Shown here one piece after another: positions 12,678 through 25,403 of a DNA stretch of 64,000 nucleotides. Source of the stretch: Drosophila miranda (lineage: Eukaryota > Arthropoda > Insecta > Diptera > Drosophilidae); the NCBI RefSeq assembly GCF_003369915.1, contig NC_046674.1, positions 27,407,657-27,471,656 of the forward strand, in the 5' to 3' direction. The notes beneath the pieces are model-generated. The model saw only the letters and a program-made list of their open reading frames with translations. It was not told the DNA's origin and did no database searches. Each line of letters opens with the position of its first letter. Positions within the stretch are counted from its first letter, which is position 1. The translations under genes were made by a program, and so were the position numbers.

Positions 12678-15600
12678 TTGTCATACCATTCACAGCCTAC
12701 AGAAACAAATCTCATTCCGATTCGAACATTTTTGGCCGAATCAACCGATTATGTAACTTCTTATCATCTAAGCATCTTATCCTAATAGATAATTGTTGCA
12801 TAGAGTGTTTATGGACTGATTCTAGAACGTCCTGTAGTAATTTGTATCTGTTCTTTCATCCTCAATCTGTCTTTCAATGGTTTTCTCCAGGTAAACGTAG
12901 CTTTTTATCTCTTAGGTATCCTCTAACCATTGTCTCTTGCATTCTCCTGTTAATCCATTATCCTCCTGTTCCTGTTCCATCCTCTTCGAACTTTAGCTTC
13001 AAACTGCTTCTAAAGTCATATGTGAGTAAGGGATCTTTGCACTGGCACTGGCATGGGCTTGGACTTGGACTTGGTCTTGGGCCGAGCAGGGGTTCGCACG
13101 GTGCACATGGATAATCGTGTGAAGTATTCTTGGTCTTGGCCAATGGTCTTGGCAGTATGCAATTATGCAAAGTGCAAGTTCAACGGAAAAGGCCATGGTT
13201 TCATTTCGTTTTGTTTTGTTTTGTTTTGTTTTGTTTCGCTGTGTTGTCGTTGTCGCATTCATTGTTCCCTCTTGAGACTCGAGATTTGTTGTACTCTGTT
13301 GTGGGCTACCTCCCACCAAGCCCAGGCCCACTCCCCACGCTGATCATCATCATCATAATTTGCTGCTTCATTTGCCCGGGCACCGGGGCGGTGCACTTGG
13401 CCTGCGGTTTTGCTCTCGTCTTACGAGCACTTTCTGTTGTTCAATTATAATTAAATCTATTTGTAAATATAATTGGGGGGCGTGCAATGATGCAACATTG
13501 CTGTGGCTGCTGCTGCTGCTGCCTCCGTGGCTGTTGCTGTTGCTGTTGAGCGTGATTTGGTTTTGCAAATTAGAACATCGAAATGTGTTAACGCCCCCAT
13601 CTTTCCCAGCTTCTCCACCCCATTCGATGCTACGCTCCTCCACCTCCATGAGCATTACGTATACGCTGCATACTTTCTGTGAAATGGTGCCTTTGCTCTG
13701 CCTTGGCGGCTGGTGGCTGTGTAATAAGCTTTTAGGCCTCGGCATTAAAGAATCATTGTCTCAGTGGCAGTCGCAGAGTTGGAGCCAAAAACTCTCAGGC
13801 CACTCTCAGGCCCATGTGCACACGTAGCCATGGCCAAGTCGTGTCATCGCCGGTCCGTGCCGGGCCGGGCCGGGCCTGAGAGTCGGCTCCCAGTTACTTG
13901 GTTAACACTTTTCACATGCCCGGCATGAAGAACAATGTTGTTCCACTCATATGGGGAGAGGCGGCAGCCGCATCGAGATCGACAGCCACAACTCTGACTC
14001 TGACATGTATCTGTGGATGATGACTATCGCTATTGACACACGTATCTGTATCTGTATCTATAACTAAAGAGTGGGAGAGATTATTATTTCTGCTGGTAGA
14101 ATCAAAGGTACCCTTCAATGGATCCAGATGGAATATAAGGTATATATATGTTTAGATAGTGGAATGGATATTCTAAAGGATATATATATCAGCGGTGGGG
14201 AAAATCAGCGATACTCATGCACACGCAATGTATGTTGTTTTTTTTTCTATTCTCGGAGAATTCACATGTGCGTGATGGGAGCATAGATGTGCTAACGATA
14301 GCACATAGTATTTAGATATGTACATATATGGAGGAATAAACACATAGCTAGGACAAATGGATCAACTTTAACAATATTTTGGCTACATGGACTACCTATG
14401 AGAAGTTCTCGGAATATCTAGGAACATGCAAACCCTTTCACAAGTATCTCATCCCCAACTCCAACTCCATCTCCATTTCAATTTATTTTTATGATTCCAG
14501 ACCGTTACATTTTAAAAATGAGTCACCTCTGGAGACCCGAAAATGAGGGGGACATTATGTGGACACTTACCCCCAGCCAGGCCTATGTCTGCCCTCGAAC
14601 GTCAAGACGATAGTTGGTAACAAGTACCTCCTTTGTTGCCAAAAAAAAAAAAACCAGATCCGCTTGGGTTTCTCTTTTCTGGTAAGTAGTTTGTGGTACT
14701 CCGATACCTAGATACCCGCCGATATCCGAGATTTGAGTGGCTAAACAAAGACCTGGAAAGTGAAAATCCCCCATCCAGCCCCAGTGCGAACTGATTTGAA
14801 GCACTTTCAATGACTCACGTACGAAGTACTAGCCTCAATATTTTATCTAACTAAATCGCTGGCCTGTACTGCACTGGATATATGTACGAGTAAGTACTAC
14901 GAGCGGTGTTTTTGGCCTGAATCATTTTGTTGCGGTTTGTTTTTGCCACGACTACGAGTATTTTGTGTTTTATGTTGGGCAATTAGTTGGCCCAGGGTCA
15001 AGTTAATGATTCAATTAGCATTTGTCATCATTGTTATGGCCCCTGCCGACTGAAGTGGGGGATAATTGATACCCAGATCGTGGGAATATTGATAATGATG
15101 GTGTCTCCCCCCGACCACACACCCTGTCATATGTAGATCAATTGTTCTGGGCTAGAAGTTTTACTAAGAGGTCGACCTATGGCTTACCTTAGTATACCTT
15201 TCTTGATCGGCTGCATAGAAATATTTATGATTGGGGATTGTCCAATAGTAGCAGCTGAGACTCTACCTCGGGGTGGATCGATAGAGCGTTGATAATACAG
15301 GTGATACAGTAAAAGTATCCTAAGTAACGCTCTCTCCATCGAAAGTTTTTGGGACTTTATTGGATAGAAGGAATATGTAATACCATCCACTGATAATGTT
15401 GGCAGTCCCATCAAGTAAGAGCATATCATTTGATAACCTTAGAAATACATCCAACATTATTTAGAAATTGAATTCTCCATTTCCTTAAGAATTAATCTTC
15501 TATTTGTATGGAGTCGAATGGGACCTACCGAAAATCTCTTTCTTTTTATCCACTCATCTATGAATATCTACTTTTGAATCCTATCTGATGAGAAAGACTT

Positions 15601-15782
15601 GATCAACATATTCCTAGGTGAATTCCTGAAAGAACATCCAGTCAAGATACCCCCGCAGAAAGACATTCGCTTGATCAGAGCTTGGCTCGTGTCATTCCCC
15701 TGAGAAATAGAGGTAGATCAGAGGCACTCGTGCTGCTCCAACTTCACAGCTCTCTCACCCACCACTCGACCAAAAGGTAAGC
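12678..15782. other. Intergenic DNA with simple repeats, no gene seen
   Basis: No exon is supportable. It includes a degenerate TGGACTTGGTCTTGG-type run near 13035-13080, a TTTTG array, a GGGCCGGGCC run near 13860 and scattered TATATA tracts. The distal part lies upstream of the Gly/Tyr-rich secreted protein gene and may contain its tissue-specific enhancers; that is inference. Confidence 0.45.
13206..13237. repeat. (TTTTG)n microsatellite
   Basis: About six TTTTG units between TTTCG flanks. Confidence 0.85.
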
Positions 15783-15880
15783 TGACAACAGAGAGAGAAG
15801 GAGAGAGAGAGAGCCACAAGCTTGGGCCCAATCCGTTGTGTATAAAAGCGAGTGCTGGGGCGGCATTCGGATCATTAGAC
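15783..15880 (+). promoter_or_regulatory. GAGA-TATA-Inr promoter of the Gly/Tyr-rich gene
   Basis: A run of GAGAGA elements (15785-15812) precedes a consensus TATAAAAG at 15841-15848. An initiator-like TCATTA at 15872-15877 puts its A at about +33 from the start of the TATA box, the normal spacing. The ATG follows about 80 bp downstream. A strong TATA promoter with GAGA sites fits a developmentally pulsed cuticle or secretory gene, unlike the TATA-less housekeeping promoters elsewhere in the window. Confidence 0.75.
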
Positions 15881-15956
15881 AAGTGTCAAGTGGCGCGTGC
15901 GCAGTAGCCAGATCCAGTAAACAGTTCCAGACCACACACCCACAGGCGTCCACAAC

Positions 15957-16908
15957 ATGAAGTGCTTTGTAAGGCGGCGGAGACTCAAGCCAGGAGCTGG
16001 CTAGGATTACACAACCTATAGAATCTAAAACCTGATTGATTGATTTTGCAGTTCGTTCTGGTAGTTGCCAGCCTGGTGCTGAGCGTCTGGGCCGAGGACA
16101 CGGCGGCGGTAGAGCCGGCTGCAGAAGGACCTCTGGCCGAGGATCAGGTGAGCGCGGCCAGCAGCTATGCCCCGCTGCAGGAGAAGAAGCAGGAGAAGCG
16201 CTATGTTGGTGGTTACGGTGGCTACGGCGGCTATTCTGGCTATGGCGGAGGGTACGGAAGTCCCCTGGGAGCGGGCTATGGTGGAGCCTATGGAGCGGCT
16301 GGCTATGGCAGTGGCGTGGGCGTTGGCGCCGGACTGGGCGTGGACAGCTACTACAATCCGTACAGCTCCCGGTCGCTGGGTGGCCTAGGTGAGGGTGAGC
16401 GCAACATGGAGTTCCCAGCTCTCTTCGGAGGTTCGGCTCGGCATATTCCAGAGTGATTAACACCTCTTTTGTTTTTTTGCTTCGCACAGATGGCTCTGCA
16501 GTTGCGGGATACGGGGGCTACGGCTCCGCCCTGGGCGGCTATGGATCTGCTTTAGGCGGCTACGGTTCCAGCCTGGGAGGCTACGGTTCAAGCCTGGGCG
16601 GCTACGGTTCCAGCCTGGGTGGCTACGGCTCCAGCTTGGGCGGCGTCGGCGGCTACGGCTCCTACAACTCGAATCCCTATGCGTTGTCGTCGTACTACAA
16701 TGGGCGCCTGGGCAGCGGTATCGGCACCGGCACTGGCTATCCCTACTACAACACCCGCTTCGGAGCCGGCGGCTATCCCTCCAGCTACTACACTAGCAAC
16801 TACGGCAACAGCGTAGTGGGCGGCGGCCTAGGCGCCCTAGCCGGTGGGGTGCCGCCCATCGGTTCCGGCTACAACTACGGAGCGGGAATCTCAGGCACCG
16901 TCTACTAG
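15957..16908 (+). CDS. Secreted Gly/Tyr-rich structural (cuticle-type) protein
   Basis: Exons 15957-15968, 16052-16388 and 16490-16908 join in phase to give about 255 aa. A 12-base first coding exon (MKCF) splits the signal peptide FFVLVVASLVLSVWA, a layout common in Drosophila cuticle genes. The mature protein has an acidic linker and a dibasic KKQEKR site suggesting furin-type processing. GYGGYGGYSGYGG runs follow, then a tandem array of the heptapeptide GGYGSSL, and a Gly/Tyr/Ser-rich tail ending GAGISGTVY. No chitin-binding Rebers-Riddiford motif is seen. Gly-Tyr repeats with di-tyrosine potential suggest an extracellular matrix, cuticle or eggshell-like role. The specific family is not recognised. 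Confidence 0.85.
16505..16660 (+). repeat. 21-bp coding minisatellite (GGYGSSL/GGYGSAL)
   Basis: About six tandem 21-bp units in exon 3 of the Gly/Tyr-rich gene encode GGYGSAL/GGYGSSL. Near-identical units (GGCTACGGTTCCAGCCTGGG) point to recent slippage or unequal exchange. Confidence 0.85.
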
Positions 16909-17177
16909 GATGGTATATCCCCGGCATCCGACATCCATCCGTTTATCCTCGCCCAACCCAACGTTCGACATCTAAGCTTAGTGGAATTTACTTCTTTTTT
17001 TTTTGTCTTCAACTTTTTTTTTAACTTAATTTTTATTTAAAAAAAAAATGCATAAAAAACATAAGTAGCCACGATCACGATAACTAATGTCAGATTGTTT
17101 TCCAGGGTATCGAAAGAGTACAGATCAGTAAAGTCAATTAATTTGATTGGGTGGAAGCAGAAAGCAGAAGAAGAAGG

Positions 17178-19293
17178 TTAAAGGCCATAGGAGCCATGCT
17201 TATCCTTGATCACCCAGAAGGAGTCCACAATGTCGCCGTCCTTGTCGTCGGATACCTGCTCAAAGTGCAGATGGGTGCCATTGTGCGCCTTGAGGCGGGT
17301 ATAGCCATAGTCCTGAAAAAAAGGGACCAAACAAAATAATTAACAATTATTCCCTCCAGAAGATGGCCTCAACATATTGAGTAGATAGTTTGTTTTCAAA
17401 TAATTCAACCTCTTAACCCTCTACTGATCTAAAACGACCAGCAAATTCCGAATTAATTGCATAAAAAAGCTATAAAAAAGTTTTCTTATACCGGAGATAT
17501 CTACAAAGGGCAGAAATTGAAATGACTCTTGTATATGCTGTGAAGTTGGAAAGGAAACATCAAAAATATATCTCAAATCATGCTCTTCTAAGGTCTATCC
17601 CAAAATAGATCCCCAAATCAAGGGCTATTTAAGAAGCATACATGTCTGTCTGTCACATCAACCACCTTCGTCATATGTACATATGTAGATTCGATATTTG
17701 TATAAAGCTTTCAACTTACAAATAATAGAAAGAAATAATACAAACAGACAGGCCTATATGGTTATTCAATCCATAGTGCCCAAAACGAAATGAAAGAATT
17801 GGCATAGTCGAAGCATTTATACACTTTGTGTATTATTTCATTGCTTTTCCTTCTTCTTTACCTTACACACAGCAAAACAGTGCTTCAGAGTCTGCGATAC
17901 TATTTTACTCCCTTCATTTGAGCATTGCTCAATCAGACCTCTACTATATGCATACATTTATGCACGTTGAAATTAAGATAATGCTTTAAAAGCATCTGCC
18001 CAATAGACTTTGGGATAGGATATAGAATGATTAAAAAAATCAGGCCATCCAGTTCCGACGGTCGACCTAAAGATGCCTAACTGAATCCCATTTTGAAGTG
18101 GTTTTACCAAGCATTATTGGATTTTTAACATACGTTGCTGTGGAAGGCGTTCCATGCGGGCAGATCATTGGAGAAAGGTTCGCGCTCCTCCTTGCAGCCG
18201 GCCGAGCCGGTAATGATATGAATGGGTGCCTTGGGATTCGTATATGGCTGCTGGACACTGCCGTTGTAGACCTTAAAGTCGTAGATTGGCCAAAGACGCG
18301 TGTAGAAGTGCTCGTGGGCGAAAATCTCCACGTCGACGCCGTGCTTGTAGAAGAGATCTTCGAGGCCGAACCATTTGATTAGGGGCAGGCCCTGGCGGAT
18401 GTACGTCTCTAGTTTGCCGTCGCAGTCGTACTCCTTTTCGTCGCTGCAATACATCGGACGGTGGCCGTACGTAATGATCCAGGGTCGCTTAGCGCGATTC
18501 TCGGGCAGATTGGCCTCGGCCAGGTCGCGCTCCAGCCAATCGAACTGTTTCGTCAGCAGTTTGACGCCATAGTTGAGGAAGTAGTAGACCTCGGTCGAGA
18601 AGGAGACAAAGTGCACGGGCCCCAGATCAAAGCTGTACCACAGGCTGTCCGTCTCCCCGGGCATGTTAAATCGCGCACGATAGTTCGAGAAGTTGCTGCA
18701 AGACAAACCAAAAACCAAAGAAGATTAGGATGGGTTCCTCCGATAACATAGAGAGGTATGTATAGGCCACTGGCCCACTTACTACTTCTCCTCGTGGTTG
18801 CCCGGACAGACCATATAGGGCACGTAGGCCGTCACTGTCTCGATTTGGCGCATGAAGGCATCGCCCACTGCCGCATTGTCCGTGTCCATGTCGTAGGCAA
18901 AGTCACCCACATGGATGATGGCATCGTACATCCCCCGCTCCGTATCCTGCTGTATCCGGCCCAGCGACTGGGCATTCTCGTTGCCCATGTCCCCGAAAAT
19001 GGCCAGCGATGGCGACCAGTTTTCGCCCGCGGGCGGCGTCTTAAAGCTGAACACCGGCGACCAGCCCAGCTCACTGCCGCAGCTGTACTCGTACCGGGTG
19101 TCCGGCTCCAGATCCCTGAGTATCACATTGTGCACGTACTGCTGGCGAGCCTTGTGGCCGCCGTCCACGAAGCGCTGCCAGGTGCCTTTCACCACGATCA
19201 GCTTGTCCTTGGCGTAATTCCGCGCGTAGTTCACCAGCGAGGCGTTGGGAGAGCTGCGCGTCGACCAGGTTACCGTGATGTCCCTCAGGCTGT
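17178..19293 (-). CDS. Acid phosphatase type 7 (purple acid phosphatase) body C, most distal cassette
   Basis: Exons 19293-18783, 18695-18134 and 17312-17178 (leftward) encode one complete metallophosphatase body. The Fe/metal ligand motifs are all present: GDMG, GDFAYD, GNHEEK, GHRPMY and AHEH. The body begins DSLRDITVTW and lacks any ATG or signal peptide. Its first exon starts in phase 1 and fits the leader exon at 25404-25554 (joined product about 452 aa). Unlike bodies A and B, the first two exons are fused here, and an extra 821-bp intron separates AFHSN from DYGYTRL. AHEHFYTR replaces the AHEH-YER seen in A and B. An AATAAA on the minus strand near 17032 is a plausible poly(A) signal. 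The enzyme should be secreted or lysosomal. The D. melanogaster homologue is probably CG1637. Confidence 0.83.
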
Positions 19294-20673
19294 CTGCAAT
19301 GCAATGGCAAGAGTGTGGTTTTTGGTTGAAATTCAATTAAAAACGAGAAGTGAGGTAACTGCCCACAAGAAAATTGTAGTCTAATGGTAGATGCTGCTTA
19401 GTATAAATACCTAGACGTGTTCGTATAGATATTGCCTACTTATTAGGCAGTGGCTCAGACTTAAGTAAATCTATATTATTGTTCGCTAATTGCGGTGCCC
19501 ACTGTACCGAAAGATTGTTGCTCCCCTCTCTTTATCTCGCTCTTTTTTTTTGTTTTGTTAGCAGCAACACATAAGCTATTCTCGCACTAAAGGCCTTCCC
19601 GCTTAGTCTTGATCTAACACTTGATTCGTTTTGTACTGGATCGGATCGTGCTGTCTTCATAGTCATAGTGTACATTCAAATAGTTTATAAGTATTCATAG
19701 CATGGTCTTTAATTAGTCTACTTGTGAACGTATTCTTGAACATCCGCATAGTATATATGGGAATTTCAATGGAAAGGCCAACTAATTAAAAGTCTATAAA
19801 AACACATTTCCATACAATTCTGTCCCGATAAACTTAACAAATTTTACCAATTGACATATGTATCATTTTATTAGCTATTAAAATCAGTATGCGGTACTTC
19901 AATAACCATGTTTCCTTTACATATCTTCCATAAGAAAGATGATTTATGATTCAGGTTCTCCCACAAAGTCTCTCCAAAATATGCAAATATCTTTAAAAAA
20001 ATGCACAGAAAAATGCAAAAGTGGAAATACTCATATATTAGTATTAATTATTAATTAAGTATTATTAAGTATTAGCGCAACAAAAAAATTGTAGTTTACT
20101 TCTATTTAAATAGCTATTCCATTTCGATTCCATTATGAGACAAATAATTATATCCGATAAATGATTACATTTTCTCGAGGATTGGATAATTGTTGAGCGT
20201 TATTTTATTGAAATATTCGAAATTTTTAAGGACAAAAAGAAGGTATCTGAAGTTTCTCCCTGTAACATTCAACCATTTCGCACCACTCAGTAAGGACCAC
20301 TAGCTTCCTTAAGATCTCATGCGCATCAGCAAGGTTCGTTCAAAAGTTAGATTTCTTCCGATTTTAGCGGTGGGCGAGTATGGGAACTGTGACAATGCGA
20401 ATATTGGTTTAGTTCTGGTTTTATTTGTACATATATCGTATAAAAAGAGATTACATATGATAAAATGGTATATAGATAGGTATATAATTAGATTGTGACA
20501 GTTATAGTTGGTGCTAATACAGATACATTATACATACATATACATATAAGTATACATATACATATATATTTCGTTGTTACAAAAATAAAAAACACTATTT
20601 AGAAACCTTTAAAATATCTTGTGTAAGATTTGTGGGAGTTATCACAAAGATTCCAGCTATAGCAGAGATCAAA
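19294..20673. other. Spacer between phosphatase bodies C and B (intron of the C isoform)
   Basis: I looked for an alternative leader exon (signal peptide plus PEQVHL block with a phase-1 donor) for body C and saw none on the minus strand. The DNA is AT-rich. A minus-strand AATAAA-type signal near 20419 could end the body-B transcript. Confidence 0.55.
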
Positions 20674-21997
20674 TCACAGATCAGACCCGTAGGCGCCGTG
20701 CTTGTCCTTGACCACCCAGAAGTGATCGATGACCTCGCCCTTCTTGTCATCCGATACCTGTTCAAAGTACAGGTGGGTGCGGTTGTGGGCCTGCAGACGC
20801 AGATATCCAAAGTCCTGGCTGTGGAAAGCGCTCCAGGGTGGCATGCGCTCGAGGAAGGGTTCGCGGCCCTCATGGTTACCAGCAGCCCCCGAAATAATGT
20901 GAATGGGTGCACCGGGGTTTACATACGGCTCGGCCAGCGAGCCATTGTACACCGTATAGTTGTACATGGGCCACATCCGCTCGTAGCAATGCTCGTGGGC
21001 CCACAGCTCCACGTCCACGCCGTACTTGTAGAAGAGCGGCTCCAGGCCGAACATTTCTAGAAAGGGCAGACCCTTACGTACGACGGTCTCGTGATTGGTG
21101 CAGTCATCACTGTTGGCATTGCTACAGTACATGGGACGATGGCCGAAGGTGATGATCCACGGACGCTTCTGGCGGTTCTCCGGCCGATTCGCCTCGATCA
21201 GGTCCCTCTCCAGCCAGTCGTACTGCATCACGATCTGCTTAAGACCGAACTGTGTGAAGTAGTAGAACTCCGTGCTGAAGCCTATAAAGTGCACTGGTCC
21301 CATGTCGAAGCTGTAGAACATATTCTCCGATCCGCCCGGCATGCTGAACCGGTTGATGTAGTGCGAGAAGTTGCTGCAGCGATGGATGGGGATTAATCTG
21401 CTCTGCATCTGACCGAGCGTATCCACTTACTACTTCTCCTCGTGATTGCCCACGCAGACCATGTACGGTACATAGGCGGCCACTGTCTCCACCTGGCGCA
21501 TGAACTCGTCGCCCACCTCCCCGTTCTCGTTGCACATGTCGTAGGCAAAGTCGCCTACATGGATGACGGCATCGTACATGCCCCGCTGCGTCTCCCGCTG
21601 CAGGGCCGGCAATGAGGCGGCATTCACCACACCCATGTCCCCGTAGATGGCCAGCGAGGGCGACCAGTCGCTGTGGCTGAACTGCGTACGGAGCCAGTAG
21701 GTGGCTGACCAGCCCAGCTGGCTGCCACAATGGTAGCGGTACGTGCTATTCGGCTCCAGATTCGTCAGCGTCACCTGCGTTAGTGTGTGAGTGTTTGTGT
21801 GCGTGTGTGTGTGGCACATCAGGGGATACTCACGCGATGGATGTACTGTGTGGCCTTCTTGGGTCCGCCATCCACAAAGGCTGTGGGTCCTTGCGGCGCC
21901 TTTGCCAGTCGCTGCAGTCCCTCGATGCCGAACTCGCAGATCGATTCGTTGGTGTTGTCGCGCGTGTTCCAGGTAACGACCATGTCGAGCACGCTTT
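20674..21997 (-). CDS. Acid phosphatase type 7 body B, middle cassette
   Basis: Exons 21997-21834, 21774-21431 and 21373-20674 (leftward) encode a full body from ESVLDMVVTWNTR to GAYGSDL-stop. Ligand motifs GDMG, GDFAYD, GNHEEK, GHRPMY and AHEHCYER are intact, so it should be catalytically competent. The first exon has no ATG or signal peptide and begins in phase 1, compatible with the shared leader at 25404-25554 (joined product about 452 aa, leader intron about 3.4 kb). The SQDFGYLRL region is uninterrupted, as in body A. Sequence divergence from A and C is considerable, so the duplications are old and all bodies have stayed intact, which implies that each is used. Confidence 0.85.
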
Positions 21998-23235
21998 CTG
22001 CAGGGGCGGAGCACACGGCAAACCGAGATTAACTTTGATCCACACTCAAACATACACGCACAAGCACACACCACAGCCTACCCAAAGGCAAATCCGTTCA
22101 GTTTTTGCATCTTTTTTTGGTTGATAAAAGCAGTTTAATGAGAGAAAGGTACACAGAGATACAACAAGCGATAGTCGTATAGATCCGACCATAAGTTAAG
22201 CCCCGCCATTCGGAATCGGTGGATCGAAGTAGGGAGGAGACTCTACTCTTTCACTGGAATCGATCGAACTGCTAGTAGTTCTACTAAGAACCCTCGCCTG
22301 TAGGAAACAATATAAACTACTTAAAATAAAGTAAAAAAATAAAATATGATAATAGAACGGTCCAAAAAAAGCACATACAAAAGAATACACAATTTAAAGG
22401 ATTGATGCTCCCATTCTTTTGGCAATTTTAGCTTAAATTTACCAAGAAATAGTTTACCAAACATGTTGGAAGAATTGTTTCAAGCATTATTGAATATTTA
22501 TCTCTTAAAAACGAGCGTTTTGTAAGTTAAAGTATCCATTACACGACAGAAAAACAAAATAATCGTACAACGGATTTGGAAACGAGTACAAAAAGACTCA
22601 GAAAAGAGCGTTTAGCGAACGACTACACGAAGAACGAGTGATACGTGGTCTTAGAATCGTCTCGTAAAAAATATCTATCATAAAATGCTCGCCAACGAAA
22701 TATTTCACTGCCACAAAATCGCTTTCAATGGCTTTCAAGAAGCCTGCCCAACGCTGTTCTATAAGATACGGATATGCAGACATACATATATACATAGGGG
22801 TACATAAATGCCTTTCCTGCCATACAGACCAAACGGACATTGAAATAAAAAGCTGCTGGCGCTCACAAAGTACATAGAAATATACAAAATAGATCCCTCC
22901 ACCTCGTGTTCCGATTTCAATGCGGGTATCGGGGCTCTTACAATATATGTTTGTATACTTATATGTGTATTAATATTAAATGCACTTGCAAAAGTAGTAT
23001 CCACATAAATGGCTGAACCATTGAATTGTCTAATTAAAATACAGTTTGCTGTTTGTTCTGGGCTCGACTGGGGAATGTTACAGCTGCCTGCTAAAGCTAA
23101 TTCCTAAGTGGTGATCTAGAATGTGCGCTACTAATACTGCCACTAATTCTACAGTTCCTGCAGTGGCTACAGGTGCTCCGGTTTTTACCGGTTGCCGATT
23201 GACCGAGACTCGTTCAGCTTGGTTTGGCCTGGGCC
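21998..23235. other. Spacer between phosphatase bodies B and A
   Basis: About 1.2 kb of AT-rich DNA with no recognisable leader exon for body B and no other gene. It should act as intron for the B and C isoforms and contain the 3' UTR and poly(A) site of body A. Confidence 0.5.
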
Positions 23236-24612
23236 TCAGTTCTGATTCTGATAGCTGCCGTGATGTGATTTGATTAGCCAGAATTGATCTATGATGGCTC
23301 CGTTCTGGTCGTCGGAGACCTGCTCGAAGTGCAAGTGGGTGCGATTGTGGGCCTTGAGGCGGGTATAGCCATAGTCCTGGCTGTGGAAGGCACTCCATTC
23401 GGGTATTTTACCCTTGAACGGCTCACGTCCCTCATTGCACCCGGCCGAACCCGTCACAATATGGACCGGCGCACCGGGATTCTCGTAGGGCGAGCCCTGG
23501 AGCGTTCCATTGCGCACCTCGTAATCGTAAATGGGCCAGAGACGCTCGTACGAATGCTCGTGGGCCCAAATGGCAACATCCACGCCAAATTCGTAGAGGA
23601 GCGACTCCAGTCCGAACATGTGGACAAAGGGCCAGCCAACTCTGGTGAGGGTCTCCGAGTGGGTGCAGTCGTTGTCGTTTTCGTTGCTGCAGTACATGGG
23701 CCGATGGCCATAGATGATGATCCACGGACGCTTCGAGCGATTCTCAGGCAGATTGGCCTGCTCCAGGTCCCTCCTTAGCCATTCGTACTGAAAGACCAGG
23801 CTCTTGACGCCGTAATTCATAAAGTAGTAGACCTCCGTCGAGATGCCGATGAAGTGCACGGGCCCCAGATCGAAACTGTAGAACATGTTCTCCGTCCCAC
23901 CCGGCATGCTGAATCGGGCTCGATAGTTGGAGAAATTGCTGCACGGAAACCACACGGTATTAGACCTTTCCTCCCCTACACACCTCCACCGACTACTCAC
24001 AACTTTTCTTCGTGGTTGCCCGGCACCACCATGTAAGGTAAGTAGGCGGCCACTGTCTCGATCTGCCGCATAAACTCATCCCCGACGCGCGCCTCCTTCG
24101 TGTTCATGTCGTAGGCAAAGTCACCCACATGGATGATGGCATCGTACATTCCCTGCTGCGTCTCCTGCTGCAGACGGGCCAGCGACTGGGCATTCTCGTT
24201 GCCCATGTCCCCGTAGATGGCCAGCGAGGGCGACCAGTCCGCGTCGGCGGCGGGTACCGTTCGAAACTGATAGACGGCCGACCAGCCGAGGGCGCTGCCG
24301 CAGTGATAGGCATAGGAGGAGTTCGCCTCCAGCTGGCTAAGCGTCACCTAAGTGGAGGCAATGAGAGCAGGATGGATGAGTGTCTCGCTCGGACTCCGCT
24401 CGCTGTACAGATCTAAACGCATACCCTGTGGATAAACTGCGTAGAGTGCTTACGGCCGCCATCCACGAACCTGGTGGCCGTGCCGTGGGCACGCTGATTG
24501 AGCCTGGAGGGGGCCTGTCCGGCCACTATCAGTCCGTACTCGACAACGCTGGCCGTATCCGGCGGCAAGCTGCGCGTTGACCAGGTGACAACCATCTCGC
24601 TGGCGGTGCGCT
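23236..24612 (-). CDS. Acid phosphatase type 7 body A, proximal cassette
   Basis: Exons 24612-24425, 24347-24001 and 23938-23236 (leftward) encode ERTASEMVVTW through GSYQNQN-stop. The N-terminal fibronectin-like beta domain is followed by the metallophosphatase domain with GDMG, GDFAYD, GNHEEK, GHRPMY and AHEHSYERLWP, all expected metal ligands. Joined in phase to the leader exon 25404-25554, it gives about 462 aa, the normal size for animal ACP7/PAPL enzymes. Purple acid phosphatases hydrolyse phosphomonoesters at acid pH with a binuclear metal centre. Body A has the same intron positions as body B and is nearest the promoter, so it is the simplest isoform to make. Confidence 0.88.
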
Positions 24613-25403
24613 CTGGCGAGGTTGAAGCCAAGAATGTGGGAATGCAGAAGAGAGAAACAAACTTGAGCAATTTCGTTTTTGGCCAAAAAGGGGGTTTGGT
24701 TCGGTATTCGTTTCAAAAAGTGCATCAGAGGTATTCAAGATCAAATGTCGTTGCTGATTAATTTCTGTTGTTTTTTTGTTTTTGTTTGCTTTGTTCCCTA
24801 GCTCTTTTGTTATTGTTTTCTTATCGCATTCGGTTCCACAGAAACTAGCACACAAAAGCTGCTCAGATTACGCCCTTATCGCTATAATAATAGGGGTTAG
24901 CCCCACATCACACACACGTTTCAGGTCCGAGTTCTAAATTTGGAAATAGTATTTGTTTTCCCAATATGTTTACTTGGGCGGTTATTTTTAAAAGAGAGTA
25001 CAGCTATGACAGCTGCAGGAGATTCAAGACGAGTTTTTCCCCCCAAAACGAAATCGAATGCGTAATCTGCACTTATAATTATTACAATTAGCCAACAGTT
25101 CCCCTGAGTGCAGTCGTCCATCAGTCTGCCTTTGCTCCACTTGGGGGCGATTGACGTGCATGTGACGATGGGTAGAGCTGTAGCAACTGGAACGTTCCCC
25201 CGCCCTTGGGATTGGGGTTGGGAGTGGAGGGAACCAGTGCGCGATTTGATTCGCTTGCAATATTGTGTGCTGGGATTGTACAGTCGATGGGTGAGAAAGC
25301 GCTGTTCATTTGGACACATTATGCATGCATGCACACACACTCATTCTCACAGATAAACAAATGCACGAACATAAAAAGGCATTTTATATAATGAAAGACT
25401 CAC

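Noticed and set aside
15744-16487. 247-aa minus-strand frame overlapping the Gly/Tyr-rich gene
   Set aside because: Antisense shadow of GC-rich repeat codons.
22196-22390. Possible small gene between phosphatase bodies
   Set aside because: No splice signals, family similarity or start context; fits noncoding spacer.
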